Positions 1-7,854 of a DNA stretch of 64,000 bases are shown in pieces (the stretch's first letter is position 1; each line of letters starts with the position of its first letter). The notes under the pieces were generated by a model. The model searched no databases. It had not been told where the DNA came from and saw only the letters and a list, made by a program, of their open reading frames with translations. A program made the translations under genes and the position numbers. Origin of the DNA: Amycolatopsis roodepoortensis (GTDB lineage Bacteria; Actinomycetota; Actinomycetes; Mycobacteriales; Pseudonocardiaceae); assembly GCF_014873915.1 (NCBI RefSeq), contig NZ_JADBEJ010000001.1, forward strand, positions 1,612,001 through 1,676,000, given 5' to 3'.

Positions 1-1076
1 ATCTCGTTGTCGAAGTGCCCGACGTTCGCGACGATCGCGTTGTGCTTCATCTTGGCCATCTGGTCGGCCATGATGATGTCGAAGTTGCCGGTGGTGGTGA
101 TGAAGATGTCGCCGCGCTCGACGACGTCGTCGAGCTCCACGACGTCGAGGCCCTCCATCGCCGCCTGCAGCGCGCAAATCGGGTCGATCTCGGTGACGAC
201 CACACGGGCGCCCTGGCCGCGCAGCGATTCCACCGCGCCCTTGCCGACGTCGCCGTAACCGCAGACGACCGCGACCTTGCCCGCGATCATCACGTCGGTG
301 CCGCGGTTGAGACCGTCGATGAGCGAGTGGCGGATGCCGTACTTGTTGTCGAACTTCGACTTCGTCACCGAGTCGTTCACGTTCATCGCCGGGAAGAGCA
401 GCTCGCCGTCCTTGGCGAGCTTGTAGAGCCGCTTGACGCCGTTGGTGGTCTCCTCGGTGACCCCGCGGACCTCCTTGGCGATCCGGGTGAACCGGCTGGT
501 GTCGCGGCCGAGGCTTTCGCGGAGGGTCTCCAGTACGAGGCCGTATTCCTCGCCGTCTTCCTCGGTCGCCTGCGGGACGGCGCCCGCGGCCTCGAACTCG
601 ACGCCCTTGTGGATCAGCAGGGTCGCGTCGCCGCCGTCGTCGAGGATCATGTTCGGGAGGCGGCCGTCGCCGAAGTCGAAGAGCTGGTCGGTGCACCACC
701 AGTACTCGGCGAGGGTCTCACCCTTCCACGCGAACACCGACGAGCCCGACGGGTTCTCGACGGTGCCGTCCGGGCCGACGACGACGGCCGCGGCCGCCTC
801 GTCCTGCGTCGAGAAGATGTTGCAGGACACCCAGCGCACCTCGGCGCCCAGCGCGACGAGCGTCTCGATCAGCACGGCGGTCTGCACGGTCATGTGCAGT
901 GAACCCGCGACCCGCGCGCCCTTTAGCGGCTGCGAGCCGGCGTATTCGCGGCGCAGCGCCATCAGACCTGGCATCTCGACCTCGGCGAGGCGCAGCTGCT
1001 TGCGGCCGGCCTCGGCCAGGGAGAGATCGGCGACGGCGAATTCGATCCCGTTGACCTTGGACAGGGTCGGGCTCAT
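1..1076 (-). CDS. ahcY: Adenosylhomocysteinase, C-terminus cut off by window edge
   Basis: S-adenosylhomocysteine hydrolase splits SAH into adenosine and homocysteine in the cytosol, removing the inhibitory by-product of SAM-dependent methylation. The 358 visible residues begin [13 protein letters not shown] and contain the family block [16 protein letters not shown], with the catalytic Lys and Asp, and the NAD-binding glycine loop GYGDVGKG. The C-terminal part lies beyond base 1. The ATG at 1076 follows a GGAG ribosome site seven bases upstream. The gene stands alone behind a 245-base leader containing an SAH riboswitch, so its own substrate should turn it on. Identity is certain from motif order; only the end is missing. 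Confidence 0.97.
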   Translation of the reverse strand, partial: MSPTLSKVNGIEFAVADLSLAEAGRKQLRLAEVEMPGLMALRREYAGSQPLKGARVAGSLHMTVQTAVLIETLVALGAEVRWVSCNIFSTQDEAAAAVVVGPDGTVENPSGSSVFAWKGETLAEYWWCTDQLFDFGDGRLPNMILDDGGDATLLIHKGVEFEAAGAVPQATEEDGEEYGLVLETLRESLGRDTSRFTRIAKEVRGVTEETTNGVKRLYKLAKDGELLFPAMNVNDSVTKSKFDNKYGIRHSLIDGLNRGTDVMIAGKVAVVCGYGDVGKGAVESLRGQGARVVVTEIDPICALQAAMEGLDVVELDDVVERGDIFITTTGNFDIIMADQMAKMKHNAIVANVGHFDNE

Positions 1077-1200
1077 GGGTTCTCCAATCATCAGGGAAGG
1101 CAGGGTGGAGCGGTCCTTTTCGCCGGTGGCGGAAAGGACGACGTCAGTGCGGGGGTTTCAGTGCTCGGCCTCGAAGACCGGAAAAGGGTTCGGACGCAAC

Positions 1201-1288
1201 AAAGGCACCTCCACAGTGGGAGGCGCCCTTACGTCTGTCGCGGCGGGCCGAGCGTGGCGGAAGAATTCCGTCGCAGCGCCTCTCGACC
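1201..1288 (-). promoter_or_regulatory. SAH riboswitch with overlapping intrinsic terminator, leader of ahcY
   Basis: On the minus strand, GGTCGAG (1282-1288) pairs with CTCGGCC (1246-1252) to form P1. The intervening sequence carries the SAH-riboswitch core GCGCTGCGAC and GCCACGCTCGG, with an internal CGGAA/TTCCG stem. AGGCGC (1276-1281) can pair with GCGCCT (1221-1226) as the pseudoknot. The same 3' strand is the left arm of a 9-bp terminator stem (1219-1227 with 1204-1212, 6-base loop) followed by TTTGTTG. Pseudoknot and terminator are mutually exclusive, so SAH binding should block termination and switch ahcY on. A further hairpin lies at about 1112-1139. The class is known upstream of ahcY; the fit here was made by eye. 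Confidence 0.88.
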
Positions 1289-1321
1289 CGGAACCAGAAT
1301 GGCAAAGCGCCGCGAGCGCTG

Positions 1322-2374
1322 TCAAGGCGACGCGGATCGCTCCGTAGCCGAGAGGAATTCGGCGCGGACACCCAGCAGGCGGACCGGTCTGCCGAGGTCG
1401 AACATGCCGAGAACGGCCAGCGCCGCCTTCTCGATTTCGGCGGGGTCGGAGGTCCGTGCGGGCAGGGTCATGCTGTGCGTATGGGTCTGGAACGGGGCGA
1501 ACCGGACCTTGACCGCGACCCGCGCGGCGGGCCTGCCTTCCTCGGCGACGTCCTGTGAGACGCGTTTCGCCAGCACGACGACCTCCGCCGCCATGGCCTC
1601 GGGATCGGAGATGTTCTGCTGAAAGGTCGTCTCGCGGCTACGGGATCGCGCGACGTACGGCGTCGCGGTGACTTCGGCGTCGCCGATTCCGCCGGCGAGG
1701 ATCCGGTACCAAGGGCCGAGCTTCGGGCCGAACCGGGCCGCGAGGTCCGCCGGATCGGCGCCCGCCAGCTCCAGCACGGTGTGGTAGCCGGCCTCGGCGA
1801 GCTTCTTCGTGGTCTTGCTGCCGATGCCCCACAGGGCGTCCGTCGGCCGCTCGGCCATGACGTCCCACCAGTTGTCCTGGACGAGCCGGAAGATCCCCGC
1901 GGGTTTGGCGAAGCCGGTGGCGAGTTTGGCGCGCAGCTTGTTGTCCCCGATGCCGACGGAGCAGGAAAGGCCCGTCTCCTCGGCCACTTCCCGCCGGATG
2001 TCGGCGGCGAGGGCTTCGGGATCGTCGGTGGTGACGCCGAGGAACGCCTCGTCCCAGCCGAGCACTTCGACGACCACGGGGAATTCCCGCAGTACCGCCA
2101 TCACCCGATCGGACACCTCTTGGTACGCGGGGGCGTCCGTGGCGAGGAAGATCGCGTCAGGGCAGCGTTTCGCGGCGGTTCGCAAGGGCATCCCGGACTG
2201 GATGCCGAACTCCCGCGCCTCGTACGACGCCGTCGCCACGACGGCCCGTTCCGTGGGATCACCTGTGCCGCCGACGATGACGGGCTTACCGCGCAGCTCA
2301 GGCCGCCGGGCGACCTCGACCGCCGCGATGAACTGGTCGAGGTCGACGTGAAGTACCCACTCCCCGGCGGCCAT
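1322..2374 (-). CDS. dinB: Y-family DNA polymerase IV (DinB/DinP)
   Basis: This 350-residue error-prone polymerase performs translesion synthesis. It opens MAAGEWVLHVDLDQFIAAVE, where DLD supplies the first metal-binding aspartate; the second acidic pair is in GWDEAFLGV near residue 106. Thumb helix-hairpin-helix (LWGIGSKTTKKL) and little-finger regions follow. The ATG at 2374 was chosen because upstream codons have no family similarity and the catalytic motif starts at once. The start lies ten bases after the YCII gene's stop, so the two are probably co-transcribed. The DLDQF form rather than DMDAF is typical of the actinobacterial DinB2-like branch. The stop at 1322 is 34 bases before the ahcY riboswitch. 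Confidence 0.93.
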   Translation of the reverse strand: MAAGEWVLHVDLDQFIAAVEVARRPELRGKPVIVGGTGDPTERAVVATASYEAREFGIQSGMPLRTAAKRCPDAIFLATDAPAYQEVSDRVMAVLREFPVVVEVLGWDEAFLGVTTDDPEALAADIRREVAEETGLSCSVGIGDNKLRAKLATGFAKPAGIFRLVQDNWWDVMAERPTDALWGIGSKTTKKLAEAGYHTVLELAGADPADLAARFGPKLGPWYRILAGGIGDAEVTATPYVARSRSRETTFQQNISDPEAMAAEVVVLAKRVSQDVAEEGRPAARVAVKVRFAPFQTHTHSMTLPARTSDPAEIEKAALAVLGMFDLGRPVRLLGVRAEFLSATERSASP

Positions 2375-2384
2375 GGAACCGAGC

Positions 2385-2810
2385 TTAGGACCGTTCGGCG
2401 ATCTCGTCGCGCATCCGCTGCTCGTTCTCCTGCAGTTCCGGGGTGAAGTTCTCGCCGAAGTCCTCGGCTTCGAGGATCTTGCGGACCTCGAGCACGGTGT
2501 CGCCGGTCGGGGGAGTGGGGCAGCGCTTCGCCCATTCGATCGCTTCGGCGCGCGAAGGGACGTCGACGATCCAGAAGCCGCCGACGAGTTCCTTGGCTTC
2601 GGTGAAGGGGCCGTCGGTGACGGTGGCCCCGGCCGCGTTGAGCGTGACCCGTGCGCCCTTCGAGCTTTCCTGCAGGCCTTCGCCACCGACCAGCACCCCG
2701 GCGTCGAGCATCTCCTGGTTGAACTTCGCCATGGCGGTCAGAGCCTCCATCGGCGGCATCTTCCCGGCTTCGGAATCCTCGTCCGCCTTGATGATGATCA
2801 TGAACCGCAT
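2385..2810 (-). CDS. YCII/DGPF-domain protein
   Basis: A 141-residue cytoplasmic protein of the YCII-related (DGPF) superfamily. The N-terminus MRFMIIIKADEDSEAG and the diagnostic DGPFTEAKELVGGFWI stretch near residues 66-81 are clear. Relatives fold as ferredoxin-like dimers; in actinomycetes they are often encoded beside ECF sigma factors or repair genes, without an established reaction. Here the gene is followed ten bases later by dinB. A GGGAGG ribosome site precedes the ATG. I cannot assign a substrate. Confidence 0.85.
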   Translation of the reverse strand: MRFMIIIKADEDSEAGKMPPMEALTAMAKFNQEMLDAGVLVGGEGLQESSKGARVTLNAAGATVTDGPFTEAKELVGGFWIVDVPSRAEAIEWAKRCPTPPTGDTVLEVRKILEAEDFGENFTPELQENEQRMRDEIAERS

Positions 2811-2874
2811 GCGTCTTCTTCCTCCCAGTGAACTGGACGTATCGCCCGGACTCTACCGGTGGACGGGAAGACGA

Positions 2875-3141
2875 TCAGGCGCGCCCGAACCGGGAAAGAT
2901 GGACGATCACCGCCGCGGTCACGGTGATCATTCCCATCAAGAGCAGGGCCGGACTGTTCACCACGATGCCGAGCAGCATCAACAGTCCGGCGGTGATGTC
3001 GAGGCTGAGGACGAGTGCCAGCCGGAGCAGCGGGGGCCGGGCGGGCCTGCCGGACCGGAGCCGGGCGGCCAATGCCGGCTCGGTGAGCTCGAACCAGCGC
3101 TCGATCTTCTCCAGCTCTTGCCGATCGTGATGGCTCAGCAT
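2875..3141 (-). CDS. DUF3040 small membrane protein
   Basis: An 88-residue protein starting MLSHHDRQELEKIERWFE, the signature of the actinobacterial DUF3040 family: a short amphipathic Glu/Arg-rich helix followed by two transmembrane segments (about residues 39-57 and 62-80). The ATG at 3141 was chosen because AAGGAG lies seven bases upstream; an earlier in-frame start would add residues unlike the family. The function of DUF3040 is unknown. It is separated from the YCII gene by about 64 bases. Confidence 0.85.
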   Translation of the reverse strand: MLSHHDRQELEKIERWFELTEPALAARLRSGRPARPPLLRLALVLSLDITAGLLMLLGIVVNSPALLLMGMITVTAAVIVHLSRFGRA

Positions 3142-3228
3142 CGGTTTCTCCTTCGGCGCGCCCCGGCCGTCGACATCCACGGAATACCCAGGGGGAGGGC
3201 CGGATAAGCATCGAATTTCACCGAGCTT

Positions 3229-3268
3229 CGTATAACGTCCTATACGGCTCGCCGTCGAAGATCCTTCG
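3229..3268. promoter_or_regulatory. Inverted repeats upstream of the MetE-like gene
   Basis: The 254-base gap between the divergent DUF3040 and MetE-like genes holds two small palindromes: CGTATA-N6-TATACG (3229-3246) and TCGAAG-ATC-CTTCGA (3254-3268). They are candidate operators for either divergent gene. No regulator or riboswitch could be assigned. Confidence 0.4.
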
Positions 3269-3395
3269 AGGCGCTGATCATTGCGCCATTAGGGGTTTCG
3301 GCGTGCCGAAAGATCGTCAAGGAAGGGAAGGGCTCGGTAGTTTCCACGCTTGTGGCCAGGGCGGCCGCGGTGCACCATCTGGGAGGACGCGCGCG

Positions 3396-4454
3396 ATGAC
3401 CATCCCCACCGAACCGATCGGCAGTATTCCCCGTCCTGGTTATCTCATCGAAGCGCTCGGTGAGCACGCGGCGGGACGGCTCGACGCCGACGGACTCGGC
3501 GAGTCGCAGGAAAAAGCTCTCGTGGAGACCATCGAACGGCTCGAGGCGACCGGCTCGCCGGTCATCACCGACGGCGAACAGGGCAAGCCGAGTTTCGCCA
3601 CGTATCCCTTGGCGGGCCTCACTTCGCTGGCTTCGGACGGTGTCGTCATCCCGTTCGCCGACGGGCACACCCGACAGCTTCCGAGGCTGACCGGCGGGCC
3701 GTTCCGCTATCAGACCTACGCCGACAGCTATCTGCATGAGGCCAAGAAGTACGCGACCCGGCCGGTGAAGCAGGCGGTGATCGCGGCTTCGGCGATCAGT
3801 CTCGTCTATCCCGGTGAAGAATTGGCCGGATACGACAAGGAACGGTTCATCGCCGACCTGGTGAACGAGGCCGAGACCGACATCCGCCGCAGCCTCGACG
3901 CGGGCGCGGACAGCGTCCAGATCGACTTCACCGAAGGCCGCCTGTCATTGAAGCTCGATCCGTCCGGCGGCCTGCTGAAGTCCTTTGTGGACTTGAACAA
4001 CACCGTATTGGACCGGTTCTCGGAGGAGGAGCGGAAGAAGATCGGCGTGCACACCTGCCCTGGTGGGGACCAGGACTCAGTGCACAGCCTGGACGTCGAC
4101 TACGCCGGGCTGCTGCCGACGTTGTTCCGGTTGAAGGTGGGCAACGTCTACGTCCAGCTGGCCAGCGAGCCGGATCCGGAGCGGGCACTGCAGGTGATCG
4201 CCGAGCACGCCCGCCCGGAGCAGCGGGTCTTCGTGGGCGTGACCGACCCGATCGACCCGCGCGTCGAAACCGCCGAAGAGGTACGGGACAGGGTCCTCCA
4301 GGCGGCGCGGTACATCCCGCCGGACCGCCTGGGCACCTGTGACGACTGTGGTTTCTCACCGTTCGCCGACGACACCTCGACGTCGCGGGAGATCGCGTTC
4401 GCCAAGATCGCGGCCCGCGTCGAGGGTACGCGCCTCGCCGCCGAATCCCTCTGA
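3396..4454 (+). CDS. Cobalamin-independent methionine synthase II-like protein (MetE C-terminal domain)
   Basis: A 352-residue protein with only the catalytic zinc TIM barrel of MetE, as in epoxyalkane:CoM transferase-like and MetE-C paralogues. GSIPRP at the N-terminus, ITDGEQ near 61-66, the zinc ligands of GVHTCPGG (His-x-Cys) near residue 220 and CDDCGFSPF near 314 match the family. It lacks the N-terminal half of true MetE (about 750 residues), so the methyl or alkyl donor is uncertain. The ATG at 3396 follows GGGAGG ten bases upstream; the 31 codons upstream of it are open but unsupported. It converges on the LysE gene 23 bases downstream. Confidence 0.85.
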   Translation: MTIPTEPIGSIPRPGYLIEALGEHAAGRLDADGLGESQEKALVETIERLEATGSPVITDGEQGKPSFATYPLAGLTSLASDGVVIPFADGHTRQLPRLTGGPFRYQTYADSYLHEAKKYATRPVKQAVIAASAISLVYPGEELAGYDKERFIADLVNEAETDIRRSLDAGADSVQIDFTEGRLSLKLDPSGGLLKSFVDLNNTVLDRFSEEERKKIGVHTCPGGDQDSVHSLDVDYAGLLPTLFRLKVGNVYVQLASEPDPERALQVIAEHARPEQRVFVGVTDPIDPRVETAEEVRDRVLQAARYIPPDRLGTCDDCGFSPFADDTSTSREIAFAKIAARVEGTRLAAESL

Positions 4455-4477
4455 CGCCGGGTGATGGGCGCCTTCGG

Positions 4478-5104
4478 TCAGTTCTGCACCGCGACCCGGA
4501 TGCCGAGGCCGACCAGGAAGGTGCCCATCACCGCGTCCATCGTGCGACGCACCCTGCCGGAGCCGAAGAACCTCCGCAGCGAACCGACCAGCGTCGCCAG
4601 GACGAAGGTCCAGACGACGGCGACCGTGGTGGCCAGCACGGCCAGCTGCAGGGTTTGCGCGGTCGAGGCCGAATGGGGGAGGAACTGGGGGATCAGCGCG
4701 AGGAAGAACATCGCGACCTTCGGGTTGAACAGGTTGGTGAGCAATCCCTGCCGGAACGCCTCCTTGGGCGCGACGTCCGGCGCGACCTTGTCCTTGAGTT
4801 CGCTGTAGTCGCCGCGGCGCACCGCCAGCCACGCCTTGACACCGAGGAAGATCAGGTACGCGGCGCCGATCAGCTTCACCACGGTGAAGGCGATGGCCGA
4901 CGCGGTGAGGATCGCGGCGACCCCGAGCGCGATCGCGACCACCCAGACGAAGACGCCGAGCGCGATCCCGAGTCCGGCGGCGATCCCGGCCTTGCGCCCG
5001 CCGAGGATCGCGCTGCGGGTCACCACCAGGAAATCCGGGCCCGGTGCCATCGCGCCGAGCAGGCAGATCAGGACGAACGAGAGTGCGGTGGCCCCGGAGA
5101 TCAT
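4478..5104 (-). CDS. LysE/RhtB-family exporter
   Basis: A 208-residue inner-membrane protein with about six hydrophobic segments and the family motif GAMAPGPDFLVVTRSAILGG near residues 17-36. LysE/RhtB proteins export amino acids or small metabolites using the proton gradient; the substrate cannot be read from sequence. LLTNLFNPKVAMFFLALIPQ near 121-140 is the second conserved block. Its start overlaps the stop of the upstream GNAT gene by ATGA, indicating translational coupling. Confidence 0.9.
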   Translation of the reverse strand: MISGATALSFVLICLLGAMAPGPDFLVVTRSAILGGRKAGIAAGLGIALGVFVWVVAIALGVAAILTASAIAFTVVKLIGAAYLIFLGVKAWLAVRRGDYSELKDKVAPDVAPKEAFRQGLLTNLFNPKVAMFFLALIPQFLPHSASTAQTLQLAVLATTVAVVWTFVLATLVGSLRRFFGSGRVRRTMDAVMGTFLVGLGIRVAVQN

Positions 5105-5667
5105 GTCCGGATGCTATCCGGCTCGTCGATGTCCCTGGCCATCACGGCGCCCGGTACGTCGACGCCGTCGGGCGTCGTGACGGTCACCCGTTCGACTTCG
5201 GTGAAGCCGAACGACCGGTACAGCGGGACACCGGGCAGGGTCGCCGTCAGGGTCAGCGAGGTGAAGCCCTCGGCCTTCGCGGCGAGACGACAGGACTCGA
5301 GGATCGCGCGCCCGAGACCGCGGCGCGTCCAGTCGCCGCGGACGAACATGGCGCGCACGCGTGCGGGTTCGGTGGCCGGGTCGAGCGGACGGTCGTCGTC
5401 CGACGCGTCGCCGGCGCCCGCGTGGGTCTTGTTGCGTCTGCTCCAGCCCCCGCAGGCGACGATCTCGCCGTCCGCCTCGTGCACGAAGTAGGTGCCGTCT
5501 TCGATCAACCGGAGGTCGAGGCGCGCGATGTGGTCCGCGGCGCTCGCGGTCTGCCGTTCGTCGTAGAACCGGGGGAACAACTCCAGCACCGAGGCCCGCA
5601 TCAGCGCCGCGATGGCGGGAGCGTCGGCGAGGGTGGCCGTCCGCTGCGGAGGCGTGTACGTCGTCAT
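5101..5667 (-). CDS. GNAT-family N-acetyltransferase
   Basis: A 188-residue acetyltransferase that should transfer acetyl from acetyl-CoA to an amine. The acetyl-CoA pyrophosphate loop is RGDWTRRGLGRAIL near residues 111-124, preceded by the beta strand VRAMFV; the C-terminal LYRSFGFTEVERV strand-turn is typical. The start was placed at MTTYTPPQR (5667). The gene overlaps lysE by four bases, so acetylation and export may be coupled. The substrate is unknown. Confidence 0.88.
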   Translation of the reverse strand: MTTYTPPQRTATLADAPAIAALMRASVLELFPRFYDERQTASAADHIARLDLRLIEDGTYFVHEADGEIVACGGWSRRNKTHAGAGDASDDDRPLDPATEPARVRAMFVRGDWTRRGLGRAILESCRLAAKAEGFTSLTLTATLPGVPLYRSFGFTEVERVTVTTPDGVDVPGAVMARDIDEPDSIRT

Positions 5668-5718
5668 GTCGCGGAAGATAGCCAACGGCCGCGGCGCCGC
5701 CTACCGGATAATCATGTG

Positions 5719-6504
5719 ATGATCACCGACGACGGCTGCGAGCTGTGGACCTCGGCGACCGGCCGGGGCGAACCGATCCTGTGCTGTCACGGCGGCCCCG
5801 GTCTGTGGGACATGTTCGGCACCCTCGATCTCGGACCGCGTTTCCGGTTGATCCGGTGGGATCAGCGCGGTGCCGGGCGTTCGGAAGCGCGTGGCCCGTA
5901 CACCCTCGAACGGATGATCGCCGACGTCGACGCCGTCCGCGAGTGGCACGGCCTCGACCGCGTCCCGGTTCTCGGGCATTCGTGGGGTGCGCATCTCGGT
6001 CTCCTCTACGCGCTCGCGCGACCGGAACGGGTGAGCGCACTCGTGTACGTGTCGGGCGTCGGGCTCGGTCACGAGTGGCACGCGGAGTTCAAGCGGAACT
6101 TCGAGCGGGTGGCGGGGGAGAAGCCTCGCGACGACGGGCGCGAACGCGCGATCTGGCAGTGGACGGCCGATTTCGTGACCGGCGGTGCACGCCATGCCGA
6201 AGCGATGGCGACACCTTGGTTCCCGGTGAACTACGAGGCGAACGCGGCGCTCAGCGAGGAGATGCGGACCGTGCCGGAGCGGGAGCTGGTCTCGGCCTGC
6301 GAGTCGCTGCGGGTGCCGACGCTGATCGTGGACGGGATGGCTGACAACCGGCCCCGGTGGGCCGTCGACTCCTTGGAGCGGGCTCTGCCGTCGGTGCGGC
6401 GGGTGCGGTTCGCCGACGTCGGGCATGTGCCGTGGCTGGAGGCGCCGGACGAGTTCCGTTCTGCCGTGACCGAGTTCCTGACCGCCCCGCATTGTTCGGG
6501 GTGA
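5719..6504 (+). CDS. Alpha/beta hydrolase, proline-iminopeptidase-like
   Basis: A 261-residue serine hydrolase of peptidase family S33 type. It has the oxyanion motif HGGPGLWD (24-31), the DQRGAGRS block (48-55) and the nucleophile elbow GHSWG with Ser88; the likely catalytic His is in VGHVPWLE near the end and an acidic residue lies in VDGMADN. The start could be the ATG at 5719 or the GTG directly before it; neither has a clear ribosome site. Downstream is a terminator palindrome broken by an IS30 element. The substrate (peptide or ester) is not predictable. Confidence 0.88.
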   Translation: MITDDGCELWTSATGRGEPILCCHGGPGLWDMFGTLDLGPRFRLIRWDQRGAGRSEARGPYTLERMIADVDAVREWHGLDRVPVLGHSWGAHLGLLYALARPERVSALVYVSGVGLGHEWHAEFKRNFERVAGEKPRDDGRERAIWQWTADFVTGGARHAEAMATPWFPVNYEANAALSEEMRTVPERELVSACESLRVPTLIVDGMADNRPRWAVDSLERALPSVRRVRFADVGHVPWLEAPDEFRSAVTEFLTAPHCSG

Positions 6505-6540
6505 AGGGGACTTTTCCGCAGCAGAGGCGGGCGAACGGGT

Positions 6541-6581
6541 CGCGAAAGCCACTTTCGGGACGTGTGGTGTCCCGAAAGTGG
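6541..6581. terminator. Terminator-like perfect palindrome interrupted by IS30
   Basis: The 21 bases 6541-6561 are exactly complementary to 6569-6581 joined to 7823-7830, the sequence that resumes beyond the IS element, with a 7-base loop (6562-6568). Before insertion this formed a perfect 21-bp hairpin between the convergent hydrolase and merR genes, that is, a bidirectional terminator. A related 15-base stretch (CGCGAAAGCCACTTT) recurs at 27724-27738 in another terminator. Confidence 0.9.
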
Positions 6582-7819
6582 GGCGGATTCATGGGGTCGT
6601 TGCAACATCCTTCGTGAGCTGGGAGTTGTGGTGGCTGGTGGGTTGGTGTTGCCGCGTGTGGTGCGGGTGCGGTTCTGGGATGCGGTGCGGGCGGGGTGTC
6701 TGCCTAAGCCTGCCGCCCGTTTGGTGGATGTGTCGCACGAGACCGGGCGGCGGTGGTTCGCGCAGGCTGGCGGGGTGATCGGGAACGCACCTGGCTCGTT
6801 GGGTGAGCGCTATCTGAGTGTGGCTGAGCGGGAGGAGATTTCTCGTGGTCTGTCCGGGGGTCTGTCGTATCGGGAGATCGCTCGGCAGCTGGGCAGGGCC
6901 CCGTCGACGATCAGCCGGGAGGTGACGAACAATGGTGGCCGGGGCGGGTATCGAGCGCATCGGGCGGAGTCGGCGGCGCGGGATCGGGCCCGGCGGCCGA
7001 AGACCGCGAAGCTGGCCGAGGCCGGTAATCGCGAGTTGCGGGATCATGTGCAGGCGCGGTTGCTGCAGGAGTGGTCTCCGGGGCAGATCACAGCCAGGCT
7101 GGCGATGGAGTTCCCCGACCGGCCGGAGATGCGAGTGTCACACGAGACGATCTACCAGTCCTTGTATGTGCAGAGCCGGGGAGCGCTGCGCCGCGAGCTC
7201 ACCGCGTGTTTGCGGACAGGACGGGCACTGCGCCGCCCGCGCAAGCAAGCACAGGCACGACGGTCGCGGATCCCTGATCTCGTCGAGATCAGCGAACGGC
7301 CGGCCGAAGCCGAGGACCGGGCAGTCCCGGGGCATTGGGAAGGCGACCTGATCACCGGTGCCGGTAACAAGTCCGCGATCGGCACCCTCGTGGAACGCTC
7401 CACTCGGTTCGTCATACTGCTGCACCTGCCCCACGGCCACGACGCGATCCAGGTCCGGGACGCGATGATCGACGCGATCCAGACCCTCCCGCACCAGTTG
7501 CGGCGGTCACTGACCTGGGACCGGGGCAACGAGATGGCCCGTCACGCCGACATCACCCTCGCCACCGACCTGGCCATCTACTTCTGCGACCCGCACTCCC
7601 CATGGCAACGCGGGACGAACGAGAACACCAACGGCCTGCTTCGCCAGTACTTCCCCAAAGGGACCAACCTGCACCAGCACACCGCAGAACACCTCACCGC
7701 AGTCGCCGCACGACTCAACAGCCGCCCCCGCAAAACACTGGACTGGCACACCCCACTCGAAAAACTCACCACGCTACTGTCCTAAACAGAGCACGTTGCG
7801 ACCACCGCATGAATCCGCC
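6582..7819 (+). mobile_element. IS30-family insertion sequence, 1,238 bp
   Basis: Imperfect 25-bp terminal inverted repeats (6582-6606 and 7795-7819, 22 of 25 matching) bound a single transposase gene. The element is flanked by a 3-bp direct duplication TGG (6579-6581 and 7820-7822), as expected for IS30. Both ends and the transposase frame are intact, so it may still be mobile and recent. It lies inside a palindrome between two convergent genes. Confidence 0.93.
6631..7785 (+). CDS. IS30-family transposase
   Basis: A DDE transposase of about 384 residues. An N-terminal helix-turn-helix (LSYREIARQLGRAPSTISREV, about residues 90-110) is the IS30 signature for terminal-repeat binding. The catalytic triad lies in GHWEGDLITG (first Asp), LTWDRGNEM (second Asp) and RGTNENTNGLLRQYFPKGT (Glu). 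The GTG at 6631 was preferred because GGGAG lies five bases upstream and inside the left repeat boundary; the GTG at 6628 is also possible. No frameshift or stop interrupts the frame. Confidence 0.92.
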   Translation: MAGGLVLPRVVRVRFWDAVRAGCLPKPAARLVDVSHETGRRWFAQAGGVIGNAPGSLGERYLSVAEREEISRGLSGGLSYREIARQLGRAPSTISREVTNNGGRGGYRAHRAESAARDRARRPKTAKLAEAGNRELRDHVQARLLQEWSPGQITARLAMEFPDRPEMRVSHETIYQSLYVQSRGALRRELTACLRTGRALRRPRKQAQARRSRIPDLVEISERPAEAEDRAVPGHWEGDLITGAGNKSAIGTLVERSTRFVILLHLPHGHDAIQVRDAMIDAIQTLPHQLRRSLTWDRGNEMARHADITLATDLAIYFCDPHSPWQRGTNENTNGLLRQYFPKGTNLHQHTAEHLTAVAARLNSRPRKTLDWHTPLEKLTTLLS

Positions 7820-7854
7820 TGGCTTTCGCGGCACCGCTCATCGACTCATGACGG

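Noticed and set aside
2387..2810. Plus-strand frames opposite the YCII gene
   Set aside because: The minus-strand protein carries the DGPF motif and a good ribosome site.
3240..3737. 165-codon minus-strand frame upstream of and into the MetE-like gene
   Set aside because: No ribosome site or domain; overlaps a well-supported plus-strand gene.
5044..5718. Long N-terminal extension of the alpha/beta hydrolase frame
   Set aside because: It lies antisense to the GNAT and LysE genes; the hydrolase fold begins at 5719.
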